64,000 nt of DNA. Source: Echeneis naucrates (Eukaryota > Chordata > Actinopteri > Carangiformes > Echeneidae). The DNA lies in assembly GCF_900963305.1 (NCBI RefSeq), contig NC_042518.1:4071548-4135547 (forward strand). The letters run 5' to 3'. The translations under genes were made by a program, and so were the position numbers. The first letter of the stretch is position 1. Every line of letters starts with the position of its first letter. Shown one piece after another: positions 36,070-46,449 of this stretch. A model generated the notes under the pieces. The model made no database searches. It was not told the origin of the DNA and saw nothing but the letters and a program-made list of their open reading frames with translations.

Positions 36070-36780
36070 ATGGTTGAGTGGACAGATGCTGAGCGCCAAG
36101 CCATCAGTTCCCTGTGGGGGAAGATAGATGTGGGTGAAATTGGACCCCAGGCCCTGGCCAGGTGATGTGTCTGTTTAATTCAAATTCATTCAGTCTATTT
36201 ACCCTCAAACTGAGGCAAAGTATTTTGATGTTGAATGTTAACTACATCAGCACTTATTATTATGAACTTTCGTATTTTGCTTTGGAAACCAATTTGAGAT
36301 GATCTGACTCTTTTGTATCTTTTCAGGCTTCTGATTGTGTACCCCTGGACTCAGAGACACTTTGCCTCATTTGGCAACCTGTCCAGCCCCGCCGCCATCA
36401 TGGGAAACTCTAAAGTGGCCGCACATGGAAAGACAGTGATGGGTGGGCTGGAAAATGCCGTGAAGAACATGGACAACATCAAGAGCGCCTACGCCAAGCT
36501 GAGCGTGATGCACTCTGAGAAGCTGCATGTGGATCCTGATAACTTCAGGGTATGCCATCAGATCTGACTCTGAGCTGTTTGTTCTGCTACACTTTGACTG
36601 CCAGTCTCCTGAATGTGGCCATCATACTGTTGTCTCTTTTCGTTCTAGCTTCTTGCTGAATGCATCAGTGTGTGCGTGGCTGCCAAATTCGGCCCATCCG
36701 GCTTCTCTCCTTCAGCCCAGGAGGCCTGGCAGAAGTTCCTGGCCGTGGTCGTCTCTGCTCTGGGCAGACAGTACCACTAA
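36070..36780 (+). CDS. hbb: Beta-globin B3
   Basis: Exons 36070-36161, 36327-36549 and 36649-36780 code 148 residues. Start [29 protein letters not shown]; distal His in VAAHGKTVM; proximal His followed by Ser F9 ([13 protein letters not shown]); exon 3 one codon longer than in B1 ([18 protein letters not shown]); end LGRQYH. This is a second beta lineage, like zebrafish adult-type beta chains. It matches B5, 14 kb away, throughout exons and introns, with one residue different (Ser in MGNSKVA; Ala in B5). Poly-A signal AATAAA 36880-36885. Confidence 0.96.
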
Positions 36781-36889
36781 AGGAGCAGAGACTCCCTTCA
36801 CAGTCAAATAACGTGCAACAGTCTTCCAAACTCATCCAAATGTCTAACATTTTGGTTGTGGCTGTTGCCAAATCCACAAAATAAAACTC

Positions 36890-37940
36890 AAATGAAATGT
36901 ATTTCTTTTTGTGTGTGTGATTATTCATAAAAGTCGTTTTCAAGTTTTCCTAAACTTGGTAGCTCTCCGCGCCAAAGTTCTAGGCGGAAAGATTTACTGA
37001 ACTCATACTGCAGCATGAAACGCTGAATATTTCAAATAATAACAGACCAAAATGAATCAAATTCTCAACATTTATTATCCAGTTGTTGGCTGCAACTGTC
37101 GCCAAACTTAATAAAGCTCATTTCTGATTGAGCAGAAACTTGAAGTTCAACTTTTTTTGATGACTGAATTCATTTTGTGTTCAAACTGTTGCGATCGGTG
37201 CGCTCGCTTTTATTCATGTCATCCAAAGTCAATGAACACTGACGAGAAAGTCTTTTCTGAAAAATGGACTGCTGTTAAACTAAATGTGTTTATTATGACT
37301 TTGCTGATATAAAAAAAAGTTTTCAGTTCTTCTTCATGGATTGCTGCTTTGGGTTAAAGGTGTGGTCATTTTAATGCAGTGATAACGGTATAAAATAATG
37401 TGTGCCATTGATAATAAAAATGGATGACGTCAGTCAGTGAGCATCAGACTGCTCAGGATACACCTGGATACACAACTCCACAGGCTTTTGTTGTGCTTGA
37501 TTGTGTATTTGGTTGTTTATTTGTATGTTTGTTTGACTCGTGCATGAAAGCATTATTTGCCAACACCCCCACCTCTACAATTTAAAAAGGTCATTTGAGG
37601 ACAAGAAAGGGGGCCGAGGATGCTGACACAGCGTTTTGATATTAAGTTCTGGAGGTTTAGATAAATTATTCGGGCGGGGGGGAGCTGAAAGTTCAGATAA
37701 TGAAGAGACTCAGCATCTTTTTAACTTTATCACTCTCCGGCAGTAAATGCATCAGGGCATCAGGGCCAAGTCCGGTTTGACACCTCAGACCAGGTCCAGG
37801 AGTCCGGAACATGGTACTGATGCTCACAGCTGCTTCCCTGATCATCATCATCATTATCACTTAGTGTTCATACTGACCCCCCCCCCCCCCCCCCCTTCTG
37901 ATTATTGATCAGTTTGGATGTGTGTATTGATTGAAGCTGC
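36890..37940. other. Spacer between B3 and B4
   Basis: No other gene seen. TATAAAAT at 37389-37396, with a GATAAC just before it, is the only clear TATA box, but it lies about 550 bp before the B4 start codon, so B4 may have a long leader or a 5' noncoding exon. A C run of about 18 nt is at 37879-37896. Confidence 0.45.
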
Positions 37941-37944
37941 TGTC

Positions 37945-38570
37945 ATGGTGAAGTGGACTGACAAGGAGCGCAGCTTGGTCCAAGCTGTGTGGGAGAAGGT
38001 TGACATCGACGTGGTTGGGCCTGACGCTTTGGCCAGGTGGAGCACCTGATTTCCGACAAACTCTGTGTTTCCTCCCCGCGGCGCTCCGGTGAACTCATGT
38101 TGTTTTGGTTTTTTTTTTGTCTCCACGCAGAGTTCTCATCGTCTATCCCTGGACTGAGCGCTACTTCGGTAGATTTGGAGACATTTTCACTGCGACCGCA
38201 GTCCTGCAGAACGCCGGAGTGGCGGCCCACGGCAGAGTGGTCCTGACGGCGCTGGACGCGGCGGTGAGGGACATGGACAACATCCGGGGGACCTACGCTG
38301 CTCTGAGCCGCCTGCACTACGAGCAGCTGCAGGTGGACCCGGAGAACTTCGCAGTAGGTCACACAGGAAGCAATGCCAGCGCAGGAAGAAAGCAGGGCGG
38401 GCAGTGATCGTGTTGTGTGTTTGTGTGTTTGTGTGTTTCAGCTGCTGGCAGACTGCATCACCGTCGCCATCGCCTGCAAACTGAAGAGCGCCTTGGACCC
38501 TCAGAGCCAGGCCACCTGGAAGAAGTTTCTGTCTGCTGTGGTGGACGCGATGAGCAGCCAGTACAACTGA
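37945..38570 (+). CDS. hbb: Beta-globin B4 (divergent, regulatory residues changed)
   Basis: Exons 37945-38036, 38131-38353 and 38442-38570 code 147 residues. Start MVKWTDKERSLVQAVWEK; WTERYFGRFGD; distal His in VAAHGRVVL; proximal His in LSRLHYEQLQVDPENF; end MSSQYN. Heme contacts are kept, but positions set for ligand control differ from the other five beta chains: NA2 Glu to Lys, EF6 Lys to Arg, F9 Ser to Tyr, H21 Arg to Ser, HC3 His to Asn. Introns are short with good splice sites, AATAAA lies at 38594-38599, and no frame damage is seen, so it looks functional. It is a lone beta without an alpha partner beside it. Expression stage is unknown. Confidence 0.93.
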
Positions 38571-38958
38571 GGATGTGTAAAAATAATAATAATAATAAAA
38601 CTAATTTAAACCCCGAGTGGCTGTGTGTTGTTTCCTTTAACACCGCAGCTGCGCAATGATCCATCAAAGTGCCTTAAAAATCACCAACGTCACTTCACAT
38701 ATCTTCATTATCTGCCATTTCTTTGTTCGTCCGCATAATCAGAAATCTTCCATTCAGATGGAACAACAGCACGTTTATGCTGACCCTCTTGTGGGATTTT
38801 CTTTTGTCTGTTTCTTTGTTTAGTCCACATGGAGTCTGTCCCAGGAGACCTTTCAGACTGAGGTCCTCGCAGGAGATACTTACTGAGGTGAGAGGTGCAT
38901 CATTTTACTTCTGTTCACTACTACTGTGGTGATGTTTCCATATTTGGCTGTTTACGCT

Positions 38959-38960
<2 letters not shown>

Positions 38961-39017
<57 letters not shown>
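38961..39017. repeat. (TAA)n microsatellite, about 19 units
   Basis: Uninterrupted TAA/AAT triplets over 57 bp between B4 and A4. Confidence 0.95.
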
Positions 39018-39018
<1 letters not shown>

Positions 39019-39372
39019 CATCTTCATGGATTGATTCAACACAATTAAAATCAGAACTTTAGGACTTATAATATATTTTAAAATGATCTGATGTGACCTT
39101 GGCTCATTTCCAGAGGGACCAAGATGGAAGTCTTGACCACAGAATACTTCTCATCCCCAGAGAGTAGCTGAGCTTCAGGTTTTTGGATTGGTGTGGAAAT
39201 ATGACGCTTTGGGTGGCTGTAACGTTGAAGAACAACTAAAGTAATTTTGCTAAACAACAGTTTTAACGGGAGGCAGAAATGCAGGTGGTGTGACAGGCAG
39301 CTGGGTTCAGAGATTTATTGTGTTTGTTGTGGAGAAGGAAAACAGGACAGAGGGGAGTGCAGTTTGTTGGAG

Positions 39373-39386
39373 CTGCCCTCTAGTGG
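39373..39386 (-). promoter_or_regulatory. CTCF motif, reverse member of a divergent pair
   Basis: The minus strand reads CCACTAGAGGGCAG, fitting the CTCF core CCASYAGRKGGCRS at all 14 positions. Confidence 0.65.
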
Positions 39387-39450
39387 CTCAGCTAACGCTC
39401 TTCTTTCCTCAGCCATGATGAATGAATTTCAACAGGCGGACTCTGCGGGG

Positions 39451-39466
39451 CCACCAGGGGGCGCTG
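39451..39466 (+). promoter_or_regulatory. CTCF motif, forward member of a divergent pair
   Basis: CCACCAGGGGGCGCTG is the classic CTCF consensus, perfect over the core. It lies 65 bp from the reverse motif and points the other way, between the two globin units. Confidence 0.7.
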
Positions 39467-40838
39467 CTACACTGCCACATGATGTGAAGTCGCCTTGTTG
39501 CGTGAATTCACAGGGAAAGGGAAACACATCCATAGGAAATGGCTTACACGTGCATTATGTAAGTGAATCCCTCCTTTTCAGTCCTACTTTCACCGATAAC
39601 AGCTGATCAGTTTGGCTCTTATGCGCCAATATGGAAATCACTGCGTTGGCTAGTTTAGTGCCAAAGGTACCTACGTCATATGGCAGAGAAATCAGATTTG
39701 TCTTTTATCAGGGGAAAGTGACTGGGAGAAAAGTATTAAATAGAAGTGATGTGCTGTTTTTTTGTTTTTGTTTTGTCCGTCGATTTGATGCTAAAGTTAT
39801 TTAAAAGCATTTCGTCATGCAGAAAACAGAAGCGCACAGTTTGTACACAAAATTTGGCAGAGTCCTTAAAGAAAGTTCCTACAGGGTATATTTTTATGCA
39901 TTTTTGTGTAGTTTGTGAAGGTCTAAAGTTCAAAGGTAAAATGAAGGCGTGCGTAGTTTTAATGTATGAATAGGTTTTATTTTTACCTGGAAAAGGCAAG
40001 ACGTCCGTTTTACCTAATGGCCCATCTGTCCATTTCTGACTGTGTGAGTCTGCGTCTCCAGATGTGTATTGTTTTCACGCCCTTCATTCTCCGCCCTCAG
40101 CTAATCTGGGACCAATCTGAACAGAAAAACTCTCCAAAACTGGCCTTAATGAGAAGCGTCACTTTTAAAACTACATCCAAGTGGAGCATTTGCATGGATT
40201 TCTGCATCTGCATCAAATAAAACCCCATCCGAACCCATTAAGGACGGTCAGGTGAACCAAGAAAACCTGAACTTAAACCAGCTTTGGCTGTATCAGCATT
40301 TATCTCGTTCCCCTTTCAGCTGTTCCACCCTTTCAGGGCTCCGCCGCTGCTTCAGATAAGACACAGACACACAACATGTTTTGGCTGCGAGCTTCACCAC
40401 AAATGACCCCAGTTATCGTTTTGGTCCCAGCTGATAACCAAATCCTTTAATATTAATTAATACTGCAGCCAAGATTTTAAATCAGTACAAGTGGACTGAC
40501 TGTATGATTTCCTTTTTTCCATCTCTGGTCTCCTTATTTGTCAAATCTACTCCCTAAATTACCACTTTTGGATTTCTGACAATGTCGTTTTAAATGTAGT
40601 TTATTTTATCTAAGACTTTGACTTTGAAAATCTTTTAATGTCCCCGAAGGGCAATGTGGTTTGCAACAGAAGTAAAAACATGCACCTTACGAATAAATTC
40701 AAATAAAAACAATACATCTAAAATTTATTCCTTCAGCGTATTTAAAACACCAACGTCAGATGGAACAAATGATTTAAGGCACCTATTTGTACCTTCTCTT
40801 AGAAGAGAGTAGCTGAAGATGAGGATGGAGGGTTGCTT

Positions 40839-40861
40839 AAAAAAAAAAAAAAAAAAAAAAA
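40839..40861. repeat. Poly-A tract
   Basis: A run of about 23 A with no recognisable retroposon body in front of it. Confidence 0.8.
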
Positions 40862-41410
40862 CTTGTTCTGTGAGTGGCTCTAACTTTATAAACAGAGTGA
40901 AGATCGTTTAGCATAGTAACAAATACCAAATACCAAATTTTGGCAGCTTGACCACGTTCGTCTGTTTCTGATGCGTTGAATGAATTCACTGAAAACTTTT
41001 TACTGCGGGGAAAGTTTTAAGAGGTCTGTCTATTACTTAAAGGTCTGAGTCAAAGAAAGATTTAGTATTTTATTTCATCTGGAGAAAGGCTTAAAACGCC
41101 CTCAGTTTAACTGCACTTCCACACAAGAGCTCATGAGCCCATAAATGAGCAGTTCATAAAACATTCCCCTCCTCACTTCACTGTCGTTTTGGTTTTCTGT
41201 CATTTTGTTTTAGGGGGCTACAGGTTTGTGCATTAACTTTAATAATCTCATTGAGCCTGTTGGCTTGTGGCCATCTGAAAGTCAGTTATATCGCTCGTTT
41301 GTTTCATACAAGTCTTTCAGACCGTCAGAGGTTTTGTGTGCGTGTTTATCTCAGACAAGCTGCTCCATATCATTTGGATCGCGTCCAATTACCACGCAGC
41401 CTAATCTCAG

Positions 41411-41464
41411 AGGTGGCCCGGGTGTGCCCAGGCCCCGTTTCGTGGCCCAGGCTCCCGTATAAAA
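41411..41464 (+). promoter_or_regulatory. Promoter of alpha-globin A4
   Basis: TATAAAA at 41458-41464, 50 bp before the start codon. Upstream are GAGGTGGCCCGGGTGTGCCC (CACC-rich block shared with A1 and A2) and TTATCT at 41345-41350 (GATA on the minus strand). Confidence 0.65.
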
Positions 41465-41513
41465 GCCCCACAGTGTTGCTGATCGGCATTCAACCTAACA
41501 GCCTACAGGCAAG

Positions 41514-42612
41514 ATGACCAGTCTCACTGCTAAGGACAAGGACACCGTCAAGGCCTTCTGGGCCAAAGTGGCTGGCAAAGCCGAGGACATCGGCACCGAT
41601 GCTCTGTCCAGGTAAACCTCCCTGTTACTTCTTCCTTTTACAATCTGTTTGCAGCTCGCTCACTCATTCAACTTCATTCTCCAGGATGCTGGTGGTCTAC
41701 CCCCAGACCAAGACCTACTTCTCCCACTGGAAGGACCTGAGCCCCGGCTCTGCCCCCGTGAGGAAGCACGGCATCACCGTGATGACCGGAGTCGCCGACG
41801 CCGTGTCCAAAATCGACGACCTGAAAGGCGGCCTGCTGAACCTCAGCGAGCTGCACGCCTTCACCCTGAGGGTGGACCCCGCTAACTTCAAGGTAGTCCT
41901 ACGTGTCACAGCTGGTGACCGACTGTGCACACATTTCACTTTAGTATCGTTGAGGGAAACGGGATTTATTTCTGGATATTGGCTGAGCAGATTTAACGCT
42001 CTCTGCCCCCCCCCCCCCAAAAAAAAAAAATAAATACAATTTTCATTAAATTCTGCTTCATTCAAAGGCAGTTTGTTGGAGAAAAGACCAAACCGGATCT
42101 GTGTGACTTTATGAAGGACAGACTTATGTCTGAGGTGGGCCTGTGCTGCGTTCACCGTCCACAGTCAGAATCGGACAAAATGGTTCACCGGGTTCTTCGG
42201 CTTCGCTGTCCGCGGTGCTGAAACATGAAACACTGTAGAAGCAACCGGAAAAAAACGAAAAGAATCTTAGATTGAGATTATAAATTAATATTTTTTATTA
42301 AACAGCATGCCCACATCAGCTGAAAGCTAAAGTTGCACTCTTAAGTATAGATGTTGTTGTTTTTGCACAGCTAGCTGACTAAAAATGTGAAACTGAATGA
42401 TCACGTTATTGCTTTTTGAGTGTGTAAATCATTTTATTAAAAAATGTTATCTCACTAAAAATGTCATTATTTCCTTCCCACAGATCCTCTCTCACAACAT
42501 CCTCGTGGTCTTTGCCATCATGTTCCCCAAAGACTTCACCCCAGAGGTCCATGTGGCCATGGACAAGTTCCTGGCTGCCTTGGCTCGCGCCCTTTCTGAG
42601 AAATACCGATAA
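41514..42612 (+). CDS. hba: Alpha-globin A4
   Basis: Exons 41514-41611, 41685-41892 and 42484-42612 code 144 residues. Start [18 protein letters not shown]; distal His in VRKHGITVM; proximal His in [13 protein letters not shown]; end RALSEKYR. It is the counterpart of A1/A2 in the second unit, and the 3' part of exon 2 and exon 3 are nearly the same as theirs while the N-terminal third has diverged. Intron 2 is about 590 bp, much longer than in the other alphas, with a C/A run at 42007-42030. AATAAA 42679-42684. It faces B6 tail to tail. Confidence 0.96.
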
Positions 42613-42689
42613 GCTGCAACAGGATCCGGAGCAGCAGTACGGGAGGACTGTGATTCTCTCTGTCAGTCTGACAATATGAATAAACGATC

Positions 42690-43700
42690 CTATGCAAGCA
42701 AACCCCTCATGGTTGTTGGTGTGGTTGTGTTGAGTTTTTCTCGTGCAGATGTAGATTTCAAAGTTTCAGTTCACAGCCTGCATGCCATGGGTTCACTGGG
42801 GCTGAAATTTGAAGTGTGCACGCCCATGCATGAGATATTCAAACACTGTTATTCATACATAAAGAGCAACCTTAGTCAAGTCTGAAAGAATTCATACAAA
42901 GAAAGAAAGAATTATATATAAACACTCCCAGTGAAAAGTTTGGGCACGTTCCTATTCATTTGAATGAGAAAGTGTGTCCAAACTTTTGATTGATAGTGTT
43001 GAAATATATATATTTATATTACATGTGAATATATAGACATACGCATAATGTATGTGTGTTGTATTTAAATATTGTAATAATATTAATGCTATAAATAAAT
43101 GAAGTATACCAGGCAAATACTAATAATAATACTAATGATAATAACAATAATAATAATAATAATACTTTTTCATTATTTTTCATGCAGATTTAAAATCAAT
43201 AACTTTTTTGCTGGGTGTGTGTAAATATATCCTCCTCAGTTTATGCAAAGACTTACACACCTAAACACAAATGCACTCACAAGCTCGTGCACATCACAGC
43301 TTATATATATTACGTATACATTGTATATATAATGTATATAATATATTGATTCTCTGCCACATTACATTTAAGCATGATCAAATAATTCCAATGTCAAACT
43401 TTTTGTCATCAGAAATTCTTCATTGTGAAACATCTTATGGGTGTTTACATTGAAGCAGATTATGCTGATAACAGAATGTGCGTCCACTTAGATAAGATGT
43501 GTAACTGACAACTTTTTGCAATCTAATTTTTCGCAGTGTGGTGTTTGAACTTTTAAAGGACCAAAACCTTCCGCCCTCCATTTTTACGTTCACATACGTT
43601 GTAAACGAAGACTTATACTTTATAATTTCTAAAAAAAGTTCTGATAGAGCCATCAGCTGAGATGAGGAAAAGACAAACATGCCAAGTGTGATTATTGCTG
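42690..43700. other. AT-rich spacer between A4 and B6
   Basis: No gene seen. It contains a small palindromic transposon (separate entry), TA-rich runs and an AAT-type repeat at 43121-43163. The B6 poly-A signal (plus-strand TTTATT) is at 43703-43708. Confidence 0.5.
42922..42999. mobile_element. Short palindromic Tc1/mariner-type MITE
   Basis: Left end ACACTCCCAGTGAAAAGTTT and right end AAACTTTTGATTGATAGTGT are near inverted repeats, and the 78-bp whole folds back on itself around CATTTGAATG. The ends resemble fish Tc1-type terminal repeats (ACACTACCAGTCAAAAGTTT-like). The flanks are TA-rich, as Tc1 targets are. There is no coding sequence. Confidence 0.7.
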
Positions 43701-43795
43701 CTTTTATTTGTGGTTTAGAGACATGATTTTTTTAAAAAGGTACTTTTTAAAAAACATGATCTGAATGTGATGCTGTTCTTCTCTGCTGCAGCTCT

Positions 43796-44458
43796 CTAAT
43801 GGTACTGCCTTCCCAGGGAGGACACCACCACGGCCAGGAACTTCTGGAAAGCTGCCTGGACATCACCGGTGAAGGCACCACCCATCTGAGCAGCAACCAC
43901 GACAGTGAGACAGTCGGCCAGCAGCTGCAACACAACAACACAACAACAACACAACAGTCAGCACACATCGACATGAGACAACGTGAGTTGATTTGGGCAC
44001 ATTGGTTGAATTTGAACAATTCAACTCCTGTTTCAATTTTACCCTGAAGTTATCGGGATCCACATGCAGCTTCTCGGAGTGCAGCACACTCAGCTCAGCG
44101 TAGGTCTCCTTGATGTTGTCCATGTTCTTCACGGCCCGCTCCAGACCGCGCAGCACCACCTTTCCGTGATTTGCCACCATTGGGTTGGAGATGATGGCTG
44201 CGGCGTTGTAGAGGTTTCCAAATCCGCCGAAATACCTCTGAGTCCAGGGGTAGACCACCAGACACCTGGGCGAAGCAGACACGGTCAGAAGTGTCACGTT
44301 AGAGTCAAAATAAGGATTTTACAAAAGGTGAAACACTGCAGATGTAGAATAGGAGTGATGTCCCACCTGGAGAGAGCAGCAGGACCCACAACATCATAGT
44401 CGATCTTGGAGAAGATGTCCTGGATGGTGGCGCGCTCAAAGTCTGTCCATTCAACCAT
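43796..44458 (-). CDS. hbb: Beta-globin B6
   Basis: Minus-strand exons 44367-44458, 44043-44265 and 43796-43924 code 147 residues. It is B1-like: start [20 protein letters not shown] (Lys where B1/B2 have Asn), distal His64, [14 protein letters not shown], end LGRQYH. Exon 1, intron 1, most of exon 2 and exon 3 are nearly the same as B1/B2. The 3' end of exon 2 (Arg instead of Lys at the splice) and much of intron 2 differ, so conversion seems patchy. It pairs with A4. Confidence 0.96.
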
Positions 44459-44516
44459 TTTGCCGGTTTTAGGTTTGCTCCTGCAGTCTTGTGTGAGTCA
44501 GAGTTCGATGCAGCTC

Positions 44517-44615
44517 TTAAAAGAACCAAGTTACTCCACCCTACAATGTGCGATTGGATGGAGTAGGATGAGGGGGGTGGCCACATACTGCTCTCTGGAT
44601 TTGCAGAAGTGATAA
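44517..44615 (-). promoter_or_regulatory. Promoter of beta-globin B6
   Basis: Plus-strand CTTAAAAG near 44517 (TATA-like on the gene strand), GGGGGGTGGCCAC (CACC type) near 44573 and TGATAA at 44610-44615, 152 bp from the start codon. Same order as B1 and B2. Confidence 0.5.
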
Positions 44616-44739
44616 GAGAAGGACAAATCTGCACTGCTTAGATTGTGTTGGGGACAGAGGAAAGTATGGAGGTGAAAACTGCCATCTGCTCATTATGGTC
44701 TGAGATTTAGCCAGGAAAATTGTAAGGTATTTGAAAAAA

Positions 44740-45900
44740 AAAAAAAAAAAAGTATACCACTGCAGGATGTACGATTAAAAATCACTTATAGGAAGTTTCT
44801 ACAAAGAAATTTTTAATTGGAAAAATCTAATTGCGCATTTTAAATACTATTAGTATAATATTTTTCTGCTCTCTTCTCTCCTCCATATTAATAAATTATA
44901 GACCTAAAATTAAATTTAGTCCAGCCAGCTTTTTTATTTGACAGTATCATCTACGACTGTCTTAAAATGAAGTGGTTGTCTCTGTGCCAAATATATCTAT
45001 TTTTAATAAATAATAAAGAGATGTTGAGAGGTAGATCATTTTATTTAACATGTTAAGACAAATAAATAAAACTTATAAGCACTAATTAAAAAAACAGCAA
45101 AAAACGAAATCATCAACAATATACAAACAACAATTTAGCAATTCAAATAATATTTACTGATCATGTTCAAAAGGGGTCCGGAGTTTCAAAACTTTTAATT
45201 GTTTTAATCATTTTACTTCAGTTGGCTTCAAAAAGTCGTAATGGAGTGTGAAGTAATGCAACTGAATGGTGTTGTGGGGTATTCCACCGCATCAACTCCA
45301 GTGTTCCTCTCAGGTGGTAGGAAGGTCCGGTAGATGGCGCTCATGTGCGTTAGCAGTCGGAGCTCTGTCCCGATGCAGACTCACTAAACTGGACAGATAT
45401 CACCATTTATTATCACATCTTATAAATTCTGCGATTATTCTGCTCTGCTTCCAGATTTTTACAGGGCAGCCTTCACAATAAAACTCAATTAAAACTTAAA
45501 ACTGACATTTGATGTAATCGTCAGGCTCAGGAGAACAGAAGTAGCTTTTACTTTTGGCTCTGTTGTGTTGCATCGTTTTAGCAGTATAACTGCTCTGCAG
45601 TAAAAATATCATAAAGTTATTTATTATTTAGGGTTAGTTATCGACTTGTTTTAATAACCAACACTCAGTCAGACGTTTTATTTTGACTATTATTATGTAG
45701 TAATATTTATTAGGTCAACTGTCACAATATTTACTTTCTAATTGTAAGTATCAGTGAGAAGTGAAATTATTCAAGTAAAATTATGTATGCTATTCGTGTC
45801 ATAAATAAACTGTGTGGGAACAGTAAGCTTTACGGTGCATTTTCACAGAATATTCAAAGGTTTCACACTCATTGCAGGTGAACGTGGAAATATCAAGTAA
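44740..45900. other. AT-rich spacer upstream of B6
   Basis: No gene seen; A run at 44736-44752. A CTCF-like motif lies at 45327-45340. Confidence 0.45.
45327..45340 (+). promoter_or_regulatory. CTCF-like motif between B6 and A5
   Basis: CCGGTAGATGGCGC matches the CTCF core at 13 of 14 positions. It sits in the same place in the second unit (between minus-strand beta and minus-strand alpha) as the perfect site at 33984 in the first. Confidence 0.5.
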
Positions 45901-45927
45901 ATCTTAGAAGATGCGTGTTTTGAATCC

Positions 45928-46008
45928 GCGCATGCGCCTTGTGACGAGCATACAGTACGCATGCGTTAGTTGTCCGCCAAAACCAAAGAAGAACTCAAGA
46001 AGATGGCG
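45928..46008 (+). promoter_or_regulatory. Orphan NRF1/YY1 promoter-like block
   Basis: Two palindromic NRF1-type sites, GCGCATGCGC (45928-45937) and ACGCATGCGT (45957-45966), are followed by AAGATGGCG (46000-46008), a YY1/TISU-like start. This layout is common in housekeeping promoters. A second AAGATGGCGG is at 46217-46226. No downstream gene is recognised; the frame from ATGGCG soon closes, unless it splices at GCT|GTATGT. Confidence 0.4.
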
Positions 46009-46245
46009 TATGTTGCTGTATGTTTCTTTTTTTTTATCTTAAATGTTTGTAAACATTAAAGTTTTCAGTTCTATTTCATGACTTAAAAACACTGTCTGCT
46101 AAAAAAGAAATGCTAAAAACGGAATTTAAACGGTTTAATATAGGTGGGTGCAGTGAGAATAGGCCCCGTCAATAAGATTGACAGAGGAAGACCACCAATT
46201 TAAATAAAAAAAAAAAAAGATGGCGGTTGCTGCTCCATCAGTTTT

Positions 46246-46320
46246 CTGCCATGTGTTAGCGATGTCGTCCCACAACAAGGTCACGGGCTCAATTCCCGGT
46301 GTGGGCACCTGCAAGAAAAA
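46246..46320 (+). mobile_element. Decayed tRNA-derived SINE fragment
   Basis: The stretch GTTAGCGATGTCGTCCCACAA followed by GGGCTCAATTCCCGG resembles the A- and B-box parts of the common fish tRNA-type SINE (gttagcactgt...gcctcacagcaagaagg...gggttcgattccc). GGGCTCAATTCC is a near B box. Only the head is recognisable. Confidence 0.45.
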
Positions 46321-46449
46321 AATGGGAAAAATTAAAAAGGATTTCTGCGAAGCGGTAGAAGGTGGATAGATAAAATGGATTTTATAGGGCTCTAAATCAC
46401 TTACACTTATATTATTTATGTTTTAATTACTGTCTGGATCTGAAGTATG

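Larger units (their letters stand above)
38600..41400. other. Long spacer between the two globin units (B4 to A4)
   Basis: No gene recognised in 2.8 kb. It holds a TAA microsatellite, two perfect divergent CTCF motifs and a poly-A run at 40839-40861 (separate entries or findings). Confidence 0.5.

Noticed and set aside
37389-37396. TATAAAAT as the B4 TATA box
   Set aside because: It is about 550 bp from the start codon, far more than in the other globins; noted but not called.
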